Source: Rothia amarae (GTDB taxonomy: Bacteria; Actinomycetota; Actinomycetes; Actinomycetales; Micrococcaceae). Taken from it: a stretch of 64,000 nt of DNA. The translations under genes and the position numbers were made by a program. Shown here in pieces: positions 16,171 to 24,689 of the stretch. The stretch's first letter is position 1. The number at the start of each line of letters is the position of its first letter. Under the pieces are notes generated by a model. It saw only the letters and a program-made list of their open reading frames with translations, did not search any database and was not told where the DNA came from. The stretch is from contig NZ_CP061538.1 of NCBI RefSeq assembly GCF_014705945.2, positions 1,116,001 through 1,180,000 on the forward strand, written 5' to 3'.

Positions 16171-16881
16171 GTGGCAGAAAATTCATCTCAGAGCGGATTC
16201 CCTGACTCCCTACATCTAGGCGATGCCAGGACAGCAAAAGACCTAGCAACTTTTATTACCCGGATAAGATCCGTAGATTCTCAAGCTGCTGTACGGCTGA
16301 CCGCTTCCGGCTCAGTTCTTGCCGCATTTGTAAGTACGCTATACCCCCAAACACTTTTAGATACCACCCCCACAGTGTTGGGAATGCGCGCCATGAGGCT
16401 TCAAACTCCTGCCCATGTGGACGTCGTCGTCGAAAGTTCTGTACTTCTGGATAGATTGGCTCGCATTGTCGAAGAAAATTATTTCCTCAAAATCCCTCCT
16501 GTAATTGTTTCTGCGCCGTGGAGCGGGACCACACCGCCCTTACAGGGGTGGGAAGAAAAAGGGGTCATTGACGCAGACGACCTTTTCACCGCCGCCAGTG
16601 AGGGCATGAAAGCCGTTGACGGAGCTCTTCCTCAAAATCCCGGACATGCAGTACTCGATACTGTTCGTTCGCGCATCTGGACTTCATCTCTAGAGCTAAA
16701 AGCAGAAAGCAACACGGTGTTGCTGCAAGAGGTTGAACTCCCCAGCGCGGTGGCTTTTACCGCCGTCGTGATGGGCTTTCTACCCCCAGTATTTGAAGGT
16801 ACGTTACGCGTTTTTTGCAGTGGTGAGTGGGTAAGAATAACCGCGCCTGGGGGATATATTCTTTCAAAGCGGGGTAAATAG
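16171..16881 (+). CDS. Conserved-looking hypothetical protein (236 aa)
   Basis: I do not recognise the family. It starts at GTG 16171 after AAAGG. The protein is soluble with no signal peptide or membrane helix. The first 60 residues look helical (AKDLATFITRIRSVD, QAAVRLTASGSVLAAFVSTLYP). A middle part follows with strands (VDVVVESSVLLDRLARI, PPVIVSAPW), then a C-terminal half with VELPSAVAFTAVVMGFLPP and a final beta-rich segment (GEWVRITAPGGYILSKRG). Codon use resembles its neighbours. It diverges from tesB and nearly abuts glbO (2-base gap, converging). Confidence 0.75.
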   Translation: MAENSSQSGFPDSLHLGDARTAKDLATFITRIRSVDSQAAVRLTASGSVLAAFVSTLYPQTLLDTTPTVLGMRAMRLQTPAHVDVVVESSVLLDRLARIVEENYFLKIPPVIVSAPWSGTTPPLQGWEEKGVIDADDLFTAASEGMKAVDGALPQNPGHAVLDTVRSRIWTSSLELKAESNTVLLQEVELPSAVAFTAVVMGFLPPVFEGTLRVFCSGEWVRITAPGGYILSKRGK

Positions 16882-16883
16882 AT

Positions 16884-17306
16884 TTACTCGGGATGATTGT
16901 GTGGGTGCTCTGCCGAGTACGCGCGGTTTTGCATTGCGTGCGCCGATCGTTCGAGGTAATCCCACAGCTCTGCCTCGTGCAACGGGGATAGATTCAACGT
17001 ATCAACCGCCTCACGCATATAGCCCAGCCAGATATCCCGCTCTTTAGGACCAATTGCAAAAGGCATGTGTCGCATACGGAGCCTAGGGTGACCTCTTTCA
17101 ATTTGGTATGTTTTCGGTCCACCCCAATATTGTTCGAGGAACATCCGCAAGCGGCGCTCTGCCGGTTCTAAATCTTCTTCGGGATACATTGCCTTGAATT
17201 CAGGGTCAGCGGCAACGCGCAGATAAAATTCCCGGCATAATTTCTCAAAGACGGGGGCGCCGCCTACTTGGGCGTAAAAACTGTGAGGGTTGATATTTTC
17301 ACTCAT
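16884..17306 (-). CDS. glbO: Group II truncated haemoglobin
   Basis: 140 aa from ATG 17306, the family length. The truncated 2-on-2 globin fold shows FYAQVGGAPVFEKLCREFYLRVAAD, FKAMYPEEDLEPAERRLRMFLEQYWGGP and the group II signature HPRLRMRHMPFAIGPKERDIWLGYMREAVD. The proximal His is the one in RMRHMPFAI. Group II members bind O2 tightly and are proposed to handle O2, NO or peroxide. M. tuberculosis glbO also lies near pepN. A longer upstream reading adds 24 residues without family similarity. Confidence 0.94.
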   Translation of the reverse strand: MSENINPHSFYAQVGGAPVFEKLCREFYLRVAADPEFKAMYPEEDLEPAERRLRMFLEQYWGGPKTYQIERGHPRLRMRHMPFAIGPKERDIWLGYMREAVDTLNLSPLHEAELWDYLERSAHAMQNRAYSAEHPHNHPE

Positions 17307-17356
17307 GCAACCAGTGTAGGCGCTCTGAAAAAACTGCCCAATGACATTGATAAGAG

Positions 17357-17400
17357 ACCGGGCATCGCTTCTTCGCAAAGAAACGATGTCCGGTTATTTT
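17357..17400. terminator. Hairpin between pepN and glbO
   Basis: An 11-bp stem with one G-T pair (17357-17367 with 17384-17394) encloses a second 5-bp helix (TTCTT/AAGAA). The T-tract (TATTTTTG) follows on the forward strand only; in the pepN direction it would be a T-poor terminator or a processing hairpin. Confidence 0.5.
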
Positions 17401-17410
17401 TGAATACATT

Positions 17411-19948
17411 CTAGATATCAGCTGTCTGAACCCTCAAGGCACGTTCTGCGCCATCTCGGGCTTCTGAAATCTGACGGGCTAATGAACCCGCATCTTCAGG
17501 CAAGGATGCCAGGAAGTTTTCGGTTTTCTCCAGTAACTCAGCAGAGTAATTGCGGGGATAAAGCCCCACGATGACCTGCTGGGAAATTTCATGACTGCGG
17601 TCGCGCCAGACCTTTTCCACAGAATCGAAATACCGATCTATGTAAGCATCGGTAAGCTCATTCTTATTTCCACTAAAGAAACCTGCAATTGCCGAGCGCT
17701 GAATAATGTTAGAAAGCTTATTGCTCTCTACGACGTCGTTCCATACGTTTTCTTTTGCTTGGGCGGTAGGGATTGAAGCCTTGGCAGTTGCAGCAGCCTG
17801 CTGGCCGTTCGAAGTATTGTCTTTCTCCAGCTCGGCGTCGATATCCTGCTCAGTACGCCGTCCGCCAGCTGCAAGAGAGGTAACGAGAGTCCAGCGCAAA
17901 TCGGTATCGATCTCAAGACCCTCTAAAACGGTTTCTCCGGTGAGCAAAGATTCCACCACATCTAGCTGTTCTTCGGTTTCCGCTAGGCGAGCGAAGGTGC
18001 GCACAAATTGTAGCTGGTTATCGGAGTCAGCTTTGGCCGCCTGTGTGATTTCCCAGAGTCGGTTGGCTGCCTCAATACGGGTTTTCTCAGCGGAGGCACG
18101 GGCAACGTAAGAACGTAAAGTCAGTTCCAGGTTAGCGAGTTGAACTCGAACAGCAGTGGAGTTCGTTTCTTCACCGATGTTGTTCAGCACCAAGTCGACG
18201 AAAGAGCGGGCCGGCATCTCTGCATCGCGGGTGGTATCCCAGAGCGAACCCCATACCACTCCTCGTGCTACTGGAGAATCGATCGCACCTAGATGCGATA
18301 TAGCTGTTTCTCGGGATTTCTCATCCAAACGAATCTTGGCGTAGGCGAGATCTTCATCGTTAACCAGAATGAGATCAGGACGGCTCTTACCAGCTGCTTC
18401 TGTAACTTCGGTGCTTTCGCCGTCGATATCCAGCTCGAAGCGGTCGGTGCGAGTCAAAGTGCCATCTGTGAGATTATAGAAACCCACTACCAAGCGATGC
18501 GGTCGAAGCGTTTCATACCCATCGGCAAAACTCTGGCGGATCCTTAGCGAGGAAATTTTGTCCTCAGCTTCTTCGACCTCAGTGCTGAGAGTGTTGACGC
18601 CGGCTGTTTCTAGCCATTTCTTGGACCAGGTCTTGATATCTCGGCCGGATGTTGCCTCAAGCTCCACTAAGAGGTCGTCCAGAACGGTGTTTTTAAAGGC
18701 GTGTTTGGTGAAATATTCACTGAGTGCTGCCATGAAAATTTCTTGTCCGACCCAGGCCACCATTTGGCGAAGCACAGAAGCACCCTTGGCATATGTAATG
18801 CCATCAAAGTTGACCTGGACATCGTTCAAATCGCGGATTGGTGCGACGATGGGGTGGGTTGAAGAGAGCTGATCTTGGCGGTAAGCCCATGTCTTTTCAG
18901 ATGCCGAGAACGTTGCCCATGCTTGAGAGGCAAAACGAGTGTTTTCTGCAGTGGCAAGCGTAGACATGAATTCTGCGAAAGATTCATTGAGCCACAAATC
19001 ATTCCACCACTTCATGGTGACTAAATCGCCAAACCACATATGGGCCAGCTCGTGCAGAACGGTTACAGCGCGGCGCTCAATGAGAGCTTCTGTGGTTTTA
19101 GAGCGGAAAATATAATGTTCGAGGAAGGTCACAGCACCGGCATTTTCCATGGCGCCGGCATTAAATTCGGGAACGAAAAGTTGGTCGTATTTCTCAAAGG
19201 GATAAGGGGTTTTGAACTGTTCTTCATAGAACTCGAACCCCTGACGTGTAATGGTAAAGATTTCTTCAGAATCTAGATATTCCATGAGAGATTTGCGAGC
19301 GAAAATACCTAACGCGATGTCGCGTCCCTCTGAATTCGTCAGAGATGAGGTGACTTTTTCATATGGCCCCGCAATGAGAGCTGTGATGTAAGAGGAAATG
19401 CGGGGAGTTGGCTTGAACTTCCAGGTCTTTGAACCTTCAAGGGAATCTTGTGAAACTTCTGGTTGATTTGAGATTACTTCCCAATGGGCGGGTGCCTTGA
19501 CGGTGAATTCGAATTCTGCCTTGAGGTCTGGTTGTTCGAAAACAGGGAATACGCGGCGAGAATCGGGAACCTCAAACTGTGAGTATAGGTAAACTTCGCT
19601 ATCTACCGGATCAACGAATCGGTGCAAACCTTCGCCGGTATTGGTATAGAGAAAATCGGCGTCGATTTTTAGCACGTTTTTCTTGGCAAGAGCGGGTAGT
19701 TGAATCCGTACGCCGTCGGCATGGGAAGTATCCACGGACTCGCCGTTGAGTTCAATTGATCGCACTGAATCGGTAATTGCATCGATGAATGTGCTCTGAC
19801 CTTCCACCGCATCAAAAGTGATGACAGCTTGAACGGGAAAGACTTTTTCATCCGCAGTGAGATCAACGGTCATTGCGTAAGAATCAACGCGTGTAATGAT
19901 GGATGCGCGTTCTTCAGCTTCAGCGCGCGTAAGGTTCATGCCGGGCAT
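17411..19948 (-). CDS. pepN: Aminopeptidase N (M1 family)
   Basis: 845 aa zinc metalloaminopeptidase that trims N-terminal residues from peptides in the cytosol. The substrate-recognition motif GAMEN is at 265-269, and the zinc site HELAH is at 299-303 with the third ligand Glu322 in LNESFAEF, exactly 18 residues on. The N-terminal beta domain covers roughly 1-200. The C-terminal helical ERAP1-like domain fills 500-845, ending with a helical tail. AAAGG precedes ATG 19948, with an in-frame Met at residue 4. The gene is next to rpiB, as in M. tuberculosis. Confidence 0.96.
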   Translation of the reverse strand: MPGMNLTRAEAEERASIITRVDSYAMTVDLTADEKVFPVQAVITFDAVEGQSTFIDAITDSVRSIELNGESVDTSHADGVRIQLPALAKKNVLKIDADFLYTNTGEGLHRFVDPVDSEVYLYSQFEVPDSRRVFPVFEQPDLKAEFEFTVKAPAHWEVISNQPEVSQDSLEGSKTWKFKPTPRISSYITALIAGPYEKVTSSLTNSEGRDIALGIFARKSLMEYLDSEEIFTITRQGFEFYEEQFKTPYPFEKYDQLFVPEFNAGAMENAGAVTFLEHYIFRSKTTEALIERRAVTVLHELAHMWFGDLVTMKWWNDLWLNESFAEFMSTLATAENTRFASQAWATFSASEKTWAYRQDQLSSTHPIVAPIRDLNDVQVNFDGITYAKGASVLRQMVAWVGQEIFMAALSEYFTKHAFKNTVLDDLLVELEATSGRDIKTWSKKWLETAGVNTLSTEVEEAEDKISSLRIRQSFADGYETLRPHRLVVGFYNLTDGTLTRTDRFELDIDGESTEVTEAAGKSRPDLILVNDEDLAYAKIRLDEKSRETAISHLGAIDSPVARGVVWGSLWDTTRDAEMPARSFVDLVLNNIGEETNSTAVRVQLANLELTLRSYVARASAEKTRIEAANRLWEITQAAKADSDNQLQFVRTFARLAETEEQLDVVESLLTGETVLEGLEIDTDLRWTLVTSLAAGGRRTEQDIDAELEKDNTSNGQQAAATAKASIPTAQAKENVWNDVVESNKLSNIIQRSAIAGFFSGNKNELTDAYIDRYFDSVEKVWRDRSHEISQQVIVGLYPRNYSAELLEKTENFLASLPEDAGSLARQISEARDGAERALRVQTADI

Positions 19949-20134
19949 AAGGCACCTTTCTTCTTGAATCCTTGAAAGAGTGATTCACAACTTTAGAAGC
20001 ACCCTAGGGCTCACATAGAATGTGAATAGCCCTTTCGAGCTTACTCTTGATAGTAGTGGGCTAACTCATATATTGAGAACTTTTGTCTGATTCATAACCC
20101 TTTTGTAGTAGCTAGTCATTCACTGAAGCCAAGA

Positions 20135-20656
20135 GTGGCAGAAAAGAGAACTAAGGTGCGAGTACACATTGCAACTGATCATGCCGGACTTGAAATGAGC
20201 CGGTACTTCATCGATGAACTCACCAAACTAGGCTATGAGATGGTAGATCATGGTCCTGCTGAATACGATGCTCTTGATGATTATCCCAGCTTTTGCATCA
20301 ATGCAGCGCTGGCGGTTAAACACGATCGGGAGTCCGGTCTCGACTCGTTGGGCATTGTGCTCGGAGGATCAGGTAACGGTGAGCAGATGGCGGCGAACAA
20401 AGTTGAGGGAATCCGCGCGGCTCTGGCATGGAACCACGACACCGCAGCACTAGCGCGTGAACATAACAACGCTCAGGTTGTCGCTATTGGCGGACGCCAA
20501 CATTCTCTTGAAGAGGCCCTGGAGATTATCAAGATTTTCCTTTCCACCCCATGGGCGGATGTCGAGCGTCATCAGCGACGCATCTCTCAGATAGAAGAAT
20601 TTGAAAAAACGGGAGATATCTCGGGAAAAAATATTGAAAATTTTTCAGGACAGTAA
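20135..20656 (+). CDS. rpiB: Ribose-5-phosphate isomerase B
   Basis: 173 aa. Interconverts ribose 5-phosphate and ribulose 5-phosphate. The family pattern is clear: RVHIATDHAGLEMSRYF, then DDYPSFCINAALAV, then GIVLGGSGNGEQMAANKVEGIRAAL with the phosphate-binding GSGNG, then AREHNNAQVVAIGGR. The Ser in the GGSGNG loop replaces the catalytic Cys of E. coli RpiB, as in the mycobacterial type. GTG 20135 is the best start, though its ribosome-binding site is weak. The stop overlaps the start of nei by one base (TAATG), which implies translational coupling. Confidence 0.94.
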   Translation: MAEKRTKVRVHIATDHAGLEMSRYFIDELTKLGYEMVDHGPAEYDALDDYPSFCINAALAVKHDRESGLDSLGIVLGGSGNGEQMAANKVEGIRAALAWNHDTAALAREHNNAQVVAIGGRQHSLEEALEIIKIFLSTPWADVERHQRRISQIEEFEKTGDISGKNIENFSGQ

Positions 20657-21543
20657 TGCCTGAAGGACATTCTATTCACCGACTTGCCCGACAATTCAAT
20701 GATGTTTTTGCCGGGCAAGTTCTGCAACTTTCCAGCCCGCAAGGTCGGTTCGTAGATGGCGCTCAACTTCTCGACGGTCATCGTTTAGAAGAGGCTTTTG
20801 CCCACGGAAAGCACCTTTTTCTCCGATTTGATAATGATCTTTACCTCAACGTACATCTGGGTATTTACGGTGCCTGGAATTTTGGAGGGGATCAACAGTT
20901 CCGTGGAGCTTCATCCATCGGAGCGCCTCGAAAGGTAGGGGAATTTGAGCTTACAGAGGGCGCTGAGGTGGGGGAGTACAGCAGTCCACCACCACCCAAG
21001 CCGACTGTGCGCGTCCGTATCGTTTCTGCCCATGGATGGGCGGATTTAATTGGACCGACCGTGTGCCGCACGCTAACTGCTGATGAGAAGGAGATGGTGC
21101 GCGCTCAATTAGGGGCAGATCCGCTCGATGGTGATGCGAATCCCCATCAGTTCTTCTCTGCACTTTCAAAAACTGCCCGACCCATCGGCGTCGTCCTCAT
21201 GGATCAAAAAATAATTTCTGGAATCGGAAATATCTTTCGCGCTGAGGTCTTGTACCGACAGCAGATTGACCCTTTTCGCCCGGCAAAATCGTTGAGTGTG
21301 GAAGAACGGCACGCTGTATGGGAAGATGCTCAAAAACTATTGCAAGTCGGTGTAGAGCTGGGGCGGATTGTTACCACTGAAGAGGATTACCGTCCGGGTA
21401 TACCCTTGGCAGAAGCGTGGCCAGAACATGCCAACTATGTCTATCAGAGGCAAGGACAAGTATGCTTTCGTTGCGGAGAAATAATCCGGGTTCAGCAAGT
21501 TGCGGCGCGGAACCTTTTTTGGTGTCCTGGCTGCCAGAACTAA
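20656..21543 (+). CDS. nei: Fpg/Nei-family DNA glycosylase/AP lyase
   Basis: 295 aa base-excision repair enzyme removing oxidised bases. The chain begins MPEGHSIHRLA: Pro2 becomes the N-terminal Schiff-base nucleophile and Glu3 is catalytic. The mid-domain has HGKHLFLRFDNDLYLNVHLG, which carries the conserved Lys and Asn. The helix-two-turn-helix region is GIGNIFRAEVLYRQQIDPF. A zinc finger closes the protein with CFRCG and CPGC. The order rpiB-nei matches Rv2465c-Rv2464c (Nei1) of M. tuberculosis, which favours Nei1 over Fpg. Confidence 0.93.
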   Translation: MPEGHSIHRLARQFNDVFAGQVLQLSSPQGRFVDGAQLLDGHRLEEAFAHGKHLFLRFDNDLYLNVHLGIYGAWNFGGDQQFRGASSIGAPRKVGEFELTEGAEVGEYSSPPPPKPTVRVRIVSAHGWADLIGPTVCRTLTADEKEMVRAQLGADPLDGDANPHQFFSALSKTARPIGVVLMDQKIISGIGNIFRAEVLYRQQIDPFRPAKSLSVEERHAVWEDAQKLLQVGVELGRIVTTEEDYRPGIPLAEAWPEHANYVYQRQGQVCFRCGEIIRVQQVAARNLFWCPGCQN

Positions 21544-21605
21544 GCCATATTGGACGCAATCTTCTCAAATAAAACAACAAAATTCAGCACCTGTGGTTTT
21601 TCGAT

Positions 21606-21635
21606 TTGACAAGGTACCGGAAAATTGTGTTTACT
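21606..21635 (+). promoter_or_regulatory. Possible promoter for tRNA-Gly
   Basis: A perfect TTGACA (21606-21611) is followed after 18 bases by TTTACT (21630-21635). A better -10 (TATAAG, 21637-21642) lies too far from it, so the pairing is uncertain. Confidence 0.35.
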
Positions 21636-21658
21636 GTATAAGTCCCATCCGGACAGAT

Positions 21659-21729
21659 GGGGATGTAGCTTAATGGTAAAGCCTCAGTCTTCCAAACTGA
21701 TTACGCGGGTTCGATTCCCGTCATCCCCT
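21659..21729 (+). tRNA. tRNA-Gly (anticodon UCC)
   Basis: Acceptor GGGGATG pairs with CATCCCC (21722-21728), discriminator T, no encoded CCA. The D-arm is short (GCTTAATGGTAAAGC). Anticodon loop CTTCCAA gives UCC for GGA codons. T-arm CGGGTTCGATTCCCG. Confidence 0.95.
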
Positions 21730-21903
21730 CTCAATAAAAGCTTCACCCGCGGGGAGTCGTAGGTCAGGCATTTTTATTGCCCACTCCATGAGGAATAATG
21801 AAGCGTGTTTCTGCAAGAAGCCACGCCGAATATTTTCTGATGGATCTAAAAGTGGGAAAATCCAAGAAATACCGCTAAACTTTTTAGTGCTTGCGGCATT
21901 TTG

Positions 21904-21978
21904 CGGGGTGTGGCGTAGCTTGGCTAACGCGCCTGCTTTGGGAGCAGGAGATCGCAGGTTCGAATCCTGTCACCCCGA
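21904..21978 (+). tRNA. tRNA-Pro (anticodon UGG)
   Basis: Acceptor CGGGGTG pairs with CACCCCG (21971-21977), discriminator A, no encoded CCA. Anticodon stem CCTGC/GCAGG with loop TTTGGGA gives UGG. T-arm GCAGGTTCGAATCCTGT. Confidence 0.95.
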
Positions 21979-21991
21979 CATGAGTTAACAG

Positions 21992-22019
21992 AACCCGCCG
22001 CATATCACGGCGGGTTTTT
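21992..22019 (+). terminator. Terminator of tRNA-Pro
   Basis: A 9-bp stem (AACCCGCCG with CGGCGGGTT), 7-base loop and TTTTT-type tail, about 80 bases before the tig start. Confidence 0.85.
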
Positions 22020-22101
22020 GTTATTTCATAAGCCTAAAGATATTGAAATGCACACTCAACCGAGTTTGCGTCACCGACTATATATCAGGAGACCCACGGA
22101 C

Positions 22102-23415
22102 GTGAAAACTGCCGTCGAGAAGCTTAATCCGACCCTCGCAAAGATTGAGGTCGAGATTCCTTTCGCAGAATTCAAGACCTACCTTGATCGCACCTACAAG
22201 TCCCTAGCTGAGCAGATCCAGGTTCCTGGCTTCCGTAAGGGTAAGACCCCTCGTGCACTCATTGAACAGCGCGCAGGCTTTGATTTCATCGTTGAGAACG
22301 CACTGAATGAAGGACTCAACGAGTTCTACCAGCAGGCTCTTGCTGAAAATGATTTGACTCCTCTTGCACAGCCCGAGCTGGATATTATCTCCAAGCCCGA
22401 AGAAGATGCTCGTGAGAACGATGTCAAGCTCACTATTGAAGTTACTGTACGCCCCGAGGTTGAGGTACCTAACTACGAAGGCATCAAGGTTGAGGTAGCA
22501 GCAACTGAAGTTTCGGCTGAAGACGAGCAGAAGCAACTGGATGCACTGCGTTCACGTTTTGCTACTTTGAAGACCGTAGATCGTCCTGCAGCTAATGATG
22601 ACTTTGTCACCATTAACCTCAACGCTTCTATCGATGGCGAAGAAGTTGACGCAGCGAACGACCTTTCTTACCAGGTTGGCGCAGGCACCATGCTTGAGGG
22701 TCTTGACGAGGCGCTCACCGGTCTTTCTGCCGGTGAAGATGCTACTTTCGAAACCAAGCTTGCAGGCGGCGAGCACTCCGGTGAAGAAGCAACTGTAAAG
22801 GTTGCACTCACCGCAGTTAAGGAACGCGAACTTCCTGAAGCTGACGACGATTTTGCTCAGCTTGCCTCAGAGTTCGACACCATTGATGAACTCAAGGAAG
22901 ACCTGAAGAAGCAGGCTGCTGATTCCAAGGTTGCAGAGCAAGGCGCAGAAGCACGCGATAAGGTTCTTGCAAAGCTCGTTGAGATGGCTGACATCGAAGT
23001 ACCTGAGAAGGTTATCGAAGAGCAGATTAACCAGCACTTCAACAATCCCAGCGCTGAAGAAGGTCACGATACCGAAGAGCACCGCGCAGAAGTTCGTGAA
23101 AATGCTGAAACCGCATTCAAGAACGAGATGATTCTTGATGCGATTGCTGAGAAGGAAGAAATTGGTGTTGAGCAGGCTGAGCTCATCGACTACATCATCA
23201 CCATGTCTTCTCAGTACGGTATGGATCCCAACCAGTTCGCACAGATGCTGGATGGCTCCGGTCAGGCTGGTTTGATGGTGGGCGAAGTACGCCGTTCCAA
23301 GGCTCTTGCAGCTGTCATCGAAAAGGCAGAGGTCAAGGATTCCGAGGGAAACATCGTGGACCTTTCAAAGTACCTGGGTGGAAACGAAGAAGCTGAAGAA
23401 GAATCAGCTGAGTAG
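22102..23415 (+). CDS. tig: Trigger factor
   Basis: 437 aa ribosome-associated chaperone and prolyl isomerase. The ribosome-binding loop [12 protein letters not shown] lies near residue 44. The FKBP-type PPIase domain covers about 150-235 ([37 protein letters not shown]). The C-terminal helical arms run to an acidic tail. GTG 22102 follows AGGAG at a slightly long distance (10 bases) and gives the family start ([10 protein letters not shown] when read as Met). The longer upstream frame overlaps the tRNA terminator. In related genomes tig directly precedes clpP; here a siderophore transporter lies between. Confidence 0.96.
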   Translation: MKTAVEKLNPTLAKIEVEIPFAEFKTYLDRTYKSLAEQIQVPGFRKGKTPRALIEQRAGFDFIVENALNEGLNEFYQQALAENDLTPLAQPELDIISKPEEDARENDVKLTIEVTVRPEVEVPNYEGIKVEVAATEVSAEDEQKQLDALRSRFATLKTVDRPAANDDFVTINLNASIDGEEVDAANDLSYQVGAGTMLEGLDEALTGLSAGEDATFETKLAGGEHSGEEATVKVALTAVKERELPEADDDFAQLASEFDTIDELKEDLKKQAADSKVAEQGAEARDKVLAKLVEMADIEVPEKVIEEQINQHFNNPSAEEGHDTEEHRAEVRENAETAFKNEMILDAIAEKEEIGVEQAELIDYIITMSSQYGMDPNQFAQMLDGSGQAGLMVGEVRRSKALAAVIEKAEVKDSEGNIVDLSKYLGGNEEAEEESAE

Positions 23416-23436
23416 TATCTAGCTCGAATACATCAA

Positions 23437-23466
23437 GGGAGGCTCCGAATGGAGTCTCCCTTTTTT
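23437..23466 (+). terminator. Terminator of tig
   Basis: A 10-bp stem with one G-T pair (23437-23446 with 23451-23460), a GAAT loop and six T residues. Confidence 0.87.
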
Positions 23467-23513
23467 GTACCCAATAAATGGTAAAATAAATAAGAAATAT
23501 AAGTATGTTCTAA

Positions 23514-23542
23514 TTGAAGTTAGGTAAGGCTTAGTTTAGTGT
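23514..23542 (+). promoter_or_regulatory. Iron-regulated promoter with DtxR/IdeR-type box
   Basis: TTGAAG (23514-23519) and TAGTGT (23537-23542) are 17 bases apart. The spacer and the first two bases of the -10 are TTAGGTAAGGCTTAGTTTA (23520-23538), which matches the DtxR/IdeR consensus TTAGGTTAGGCTAACCTAA at 14 of 19 positions, or 16 if A/T swaps at positions 7 and 13 are allowed. A repressor bound there would block the promoter, so iron-replete repression of the following transporter is expected. Confidence 0.72.
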
Positions 23543-23601
23543 GGGGAGCGACAAGTTTTTGTCCACATAAAACATACACACCAAAACTCAAAGGAATTTT
23601 C

Positions 23602-24615
23602 ATGCGCAAGCCCACCCTAGCGATTACTTCTTTGGCCGCGACTGCCCTCCTTGCACTCACGGCATGCGGTGGAAGTACAGCTTCTGAAACACAATCTGCA
23701 AGCGACTCCTCAGCAACGTCGTCCTCCGCTCAGTCAGAGCGCACTATCTCAGTTGAAGATAACTTTGGCACGCATGAACTTTCCTTACCGGTTGAAAACG
23801 TTGCTGTAACTGATAACCGTTCATTTGAACTCCTCCAGAATTGGGGAATCGAACCTGTTGCCGCACCGAAGTCTCTTATCCCTGCGACTCTTTCAGAGAT
23901 GAAAAATAATGAGAACATCGTTGATATCGGCACTCACCGCGAACCTGACCTCGAGGCGCTTGCAGCAGCTGAGCCCAAACTCATTATTAATGGGCAGCGT
24001 TTCTCCCAATACTATGAAGACATCAAAGAACTGAACCCCGAAGCGACCCTCCTCGAATTTGAGCCGCGTGAGGGAGAACCTCTTGACCAAGAACTCAAGC
24101 GACAAACGAAGGCTTTGGGAGAAGTTTTTAACAAAGAAAAAGATGCCGAAAAACTTATTGCTGATTTCGATCAGGCGCTAGAGCGTGCAAAGAAGGCCTA
24201 CAACCCTGAGCAGAAAGTCATGGCAATCAACGTTTCTGGCAGCGAAATTGGTTATGTTGCACCGGGCAAAGGACGTTTCTTTGGTCCCCTCTATGATTTA
24301 GTGGGCATGACGCCGGCTATGGAAGTTGAGAACACCTCGGATAATCACAAGGGCGATGACATCAGCGTTGAAGCTATTGCTCAATCCAACCCTGACGTGA
24401 TGCTTGTTCTCGATCGTGACGCGGCAATTTCTTCCGGAGAATCAGCAAAACCTGCTCAAGAAGTTATTGAGGGAAGCGATGCGCTAGCCAATGTCAAGGC
24501 TGTAAAAGACAAGAAAGTTATTCTTGCGCCTTCTGATACCTACACCAACGAAAATATTATTACCTATACAGAGATGCTGAACCAGATGGCTGATACCTTT
24601 GAGCAATCAAAATAA
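23602..24615 (+). CDS. Siderophore-binding lipoprotein of an ABC importer
   Basis: 337 aa from ATG 23602 with AAAGGA at good spacing. The signal peptide (MRKPTLAITSLAATALLAL) ends in lipobox LTAC with lipidated Cys22, then a Ser/Thr/Ala-rich linker to about residue 50. The rest is a class III (helical backbone) periplasmic-binding fold with VAVTDNRSFELLQNWGI, EPDLEALAAAEPKLIINGQRF and the C-terminal SNPDVMLVLDRD. The chain and gene order resemble the YclQ/CeuE/FatB group, which binds ferric catecholate-type siderophores. The ligand is inferred. An intercistronic hairpin separates it from the permeases. Confidence 0.9.
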   Translation: MRKPTLAITSLAATALLALTACGGSTASETQSASDSSATSSSAQSERTISVEDNFGTHELSLPVENVAVTDNRSFELLQNWGIEPVAAPKSLIPATLSEMKNNENIVDIGTHREPDLEALAAAEPKLIINGQRFSQYYEDIKELNPEATLLEFEPREGEPLDQELKRQTKALGEVFNKEKDAEKLIADFDQALERAKKAYNPEQKVMAINVSGSEIGYVAPGKGRFFGPLYDLVGMTPAMEVENTSDNHKGDDISVEAIAQSNPDVMLVLDRDAAISSGESAKPAQEVIEGSDALANVKAVKDKKVILAPSDTYTNENIITYTEMLNQMADTFEQSK

Positions 24616-24649
24616 CGAAAATATTTAGTGTCCATTATTTCCTATTGCT

Positions 24650-24679
24650 CACAGGTCGCTCTACCGGGAGCGGCCTGTG
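24650..24679 (+). other. Intercistronic hairpin between binding protein and permease
   Basis: CACAGGTCGCTC (24650-24661) pairs with GAGCGGCCTGTG (24668-24679) around a 6-base loop, with one T-G pair. The GGAGGT ribosome-binding site of the next gene starts at the last base of the stem. Such hairpins often stabilise the binding-protein mRNA or reduce permease expression. Confidence 0.6.
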
Positions 24680-24689
24680 GAGGTAAAGT

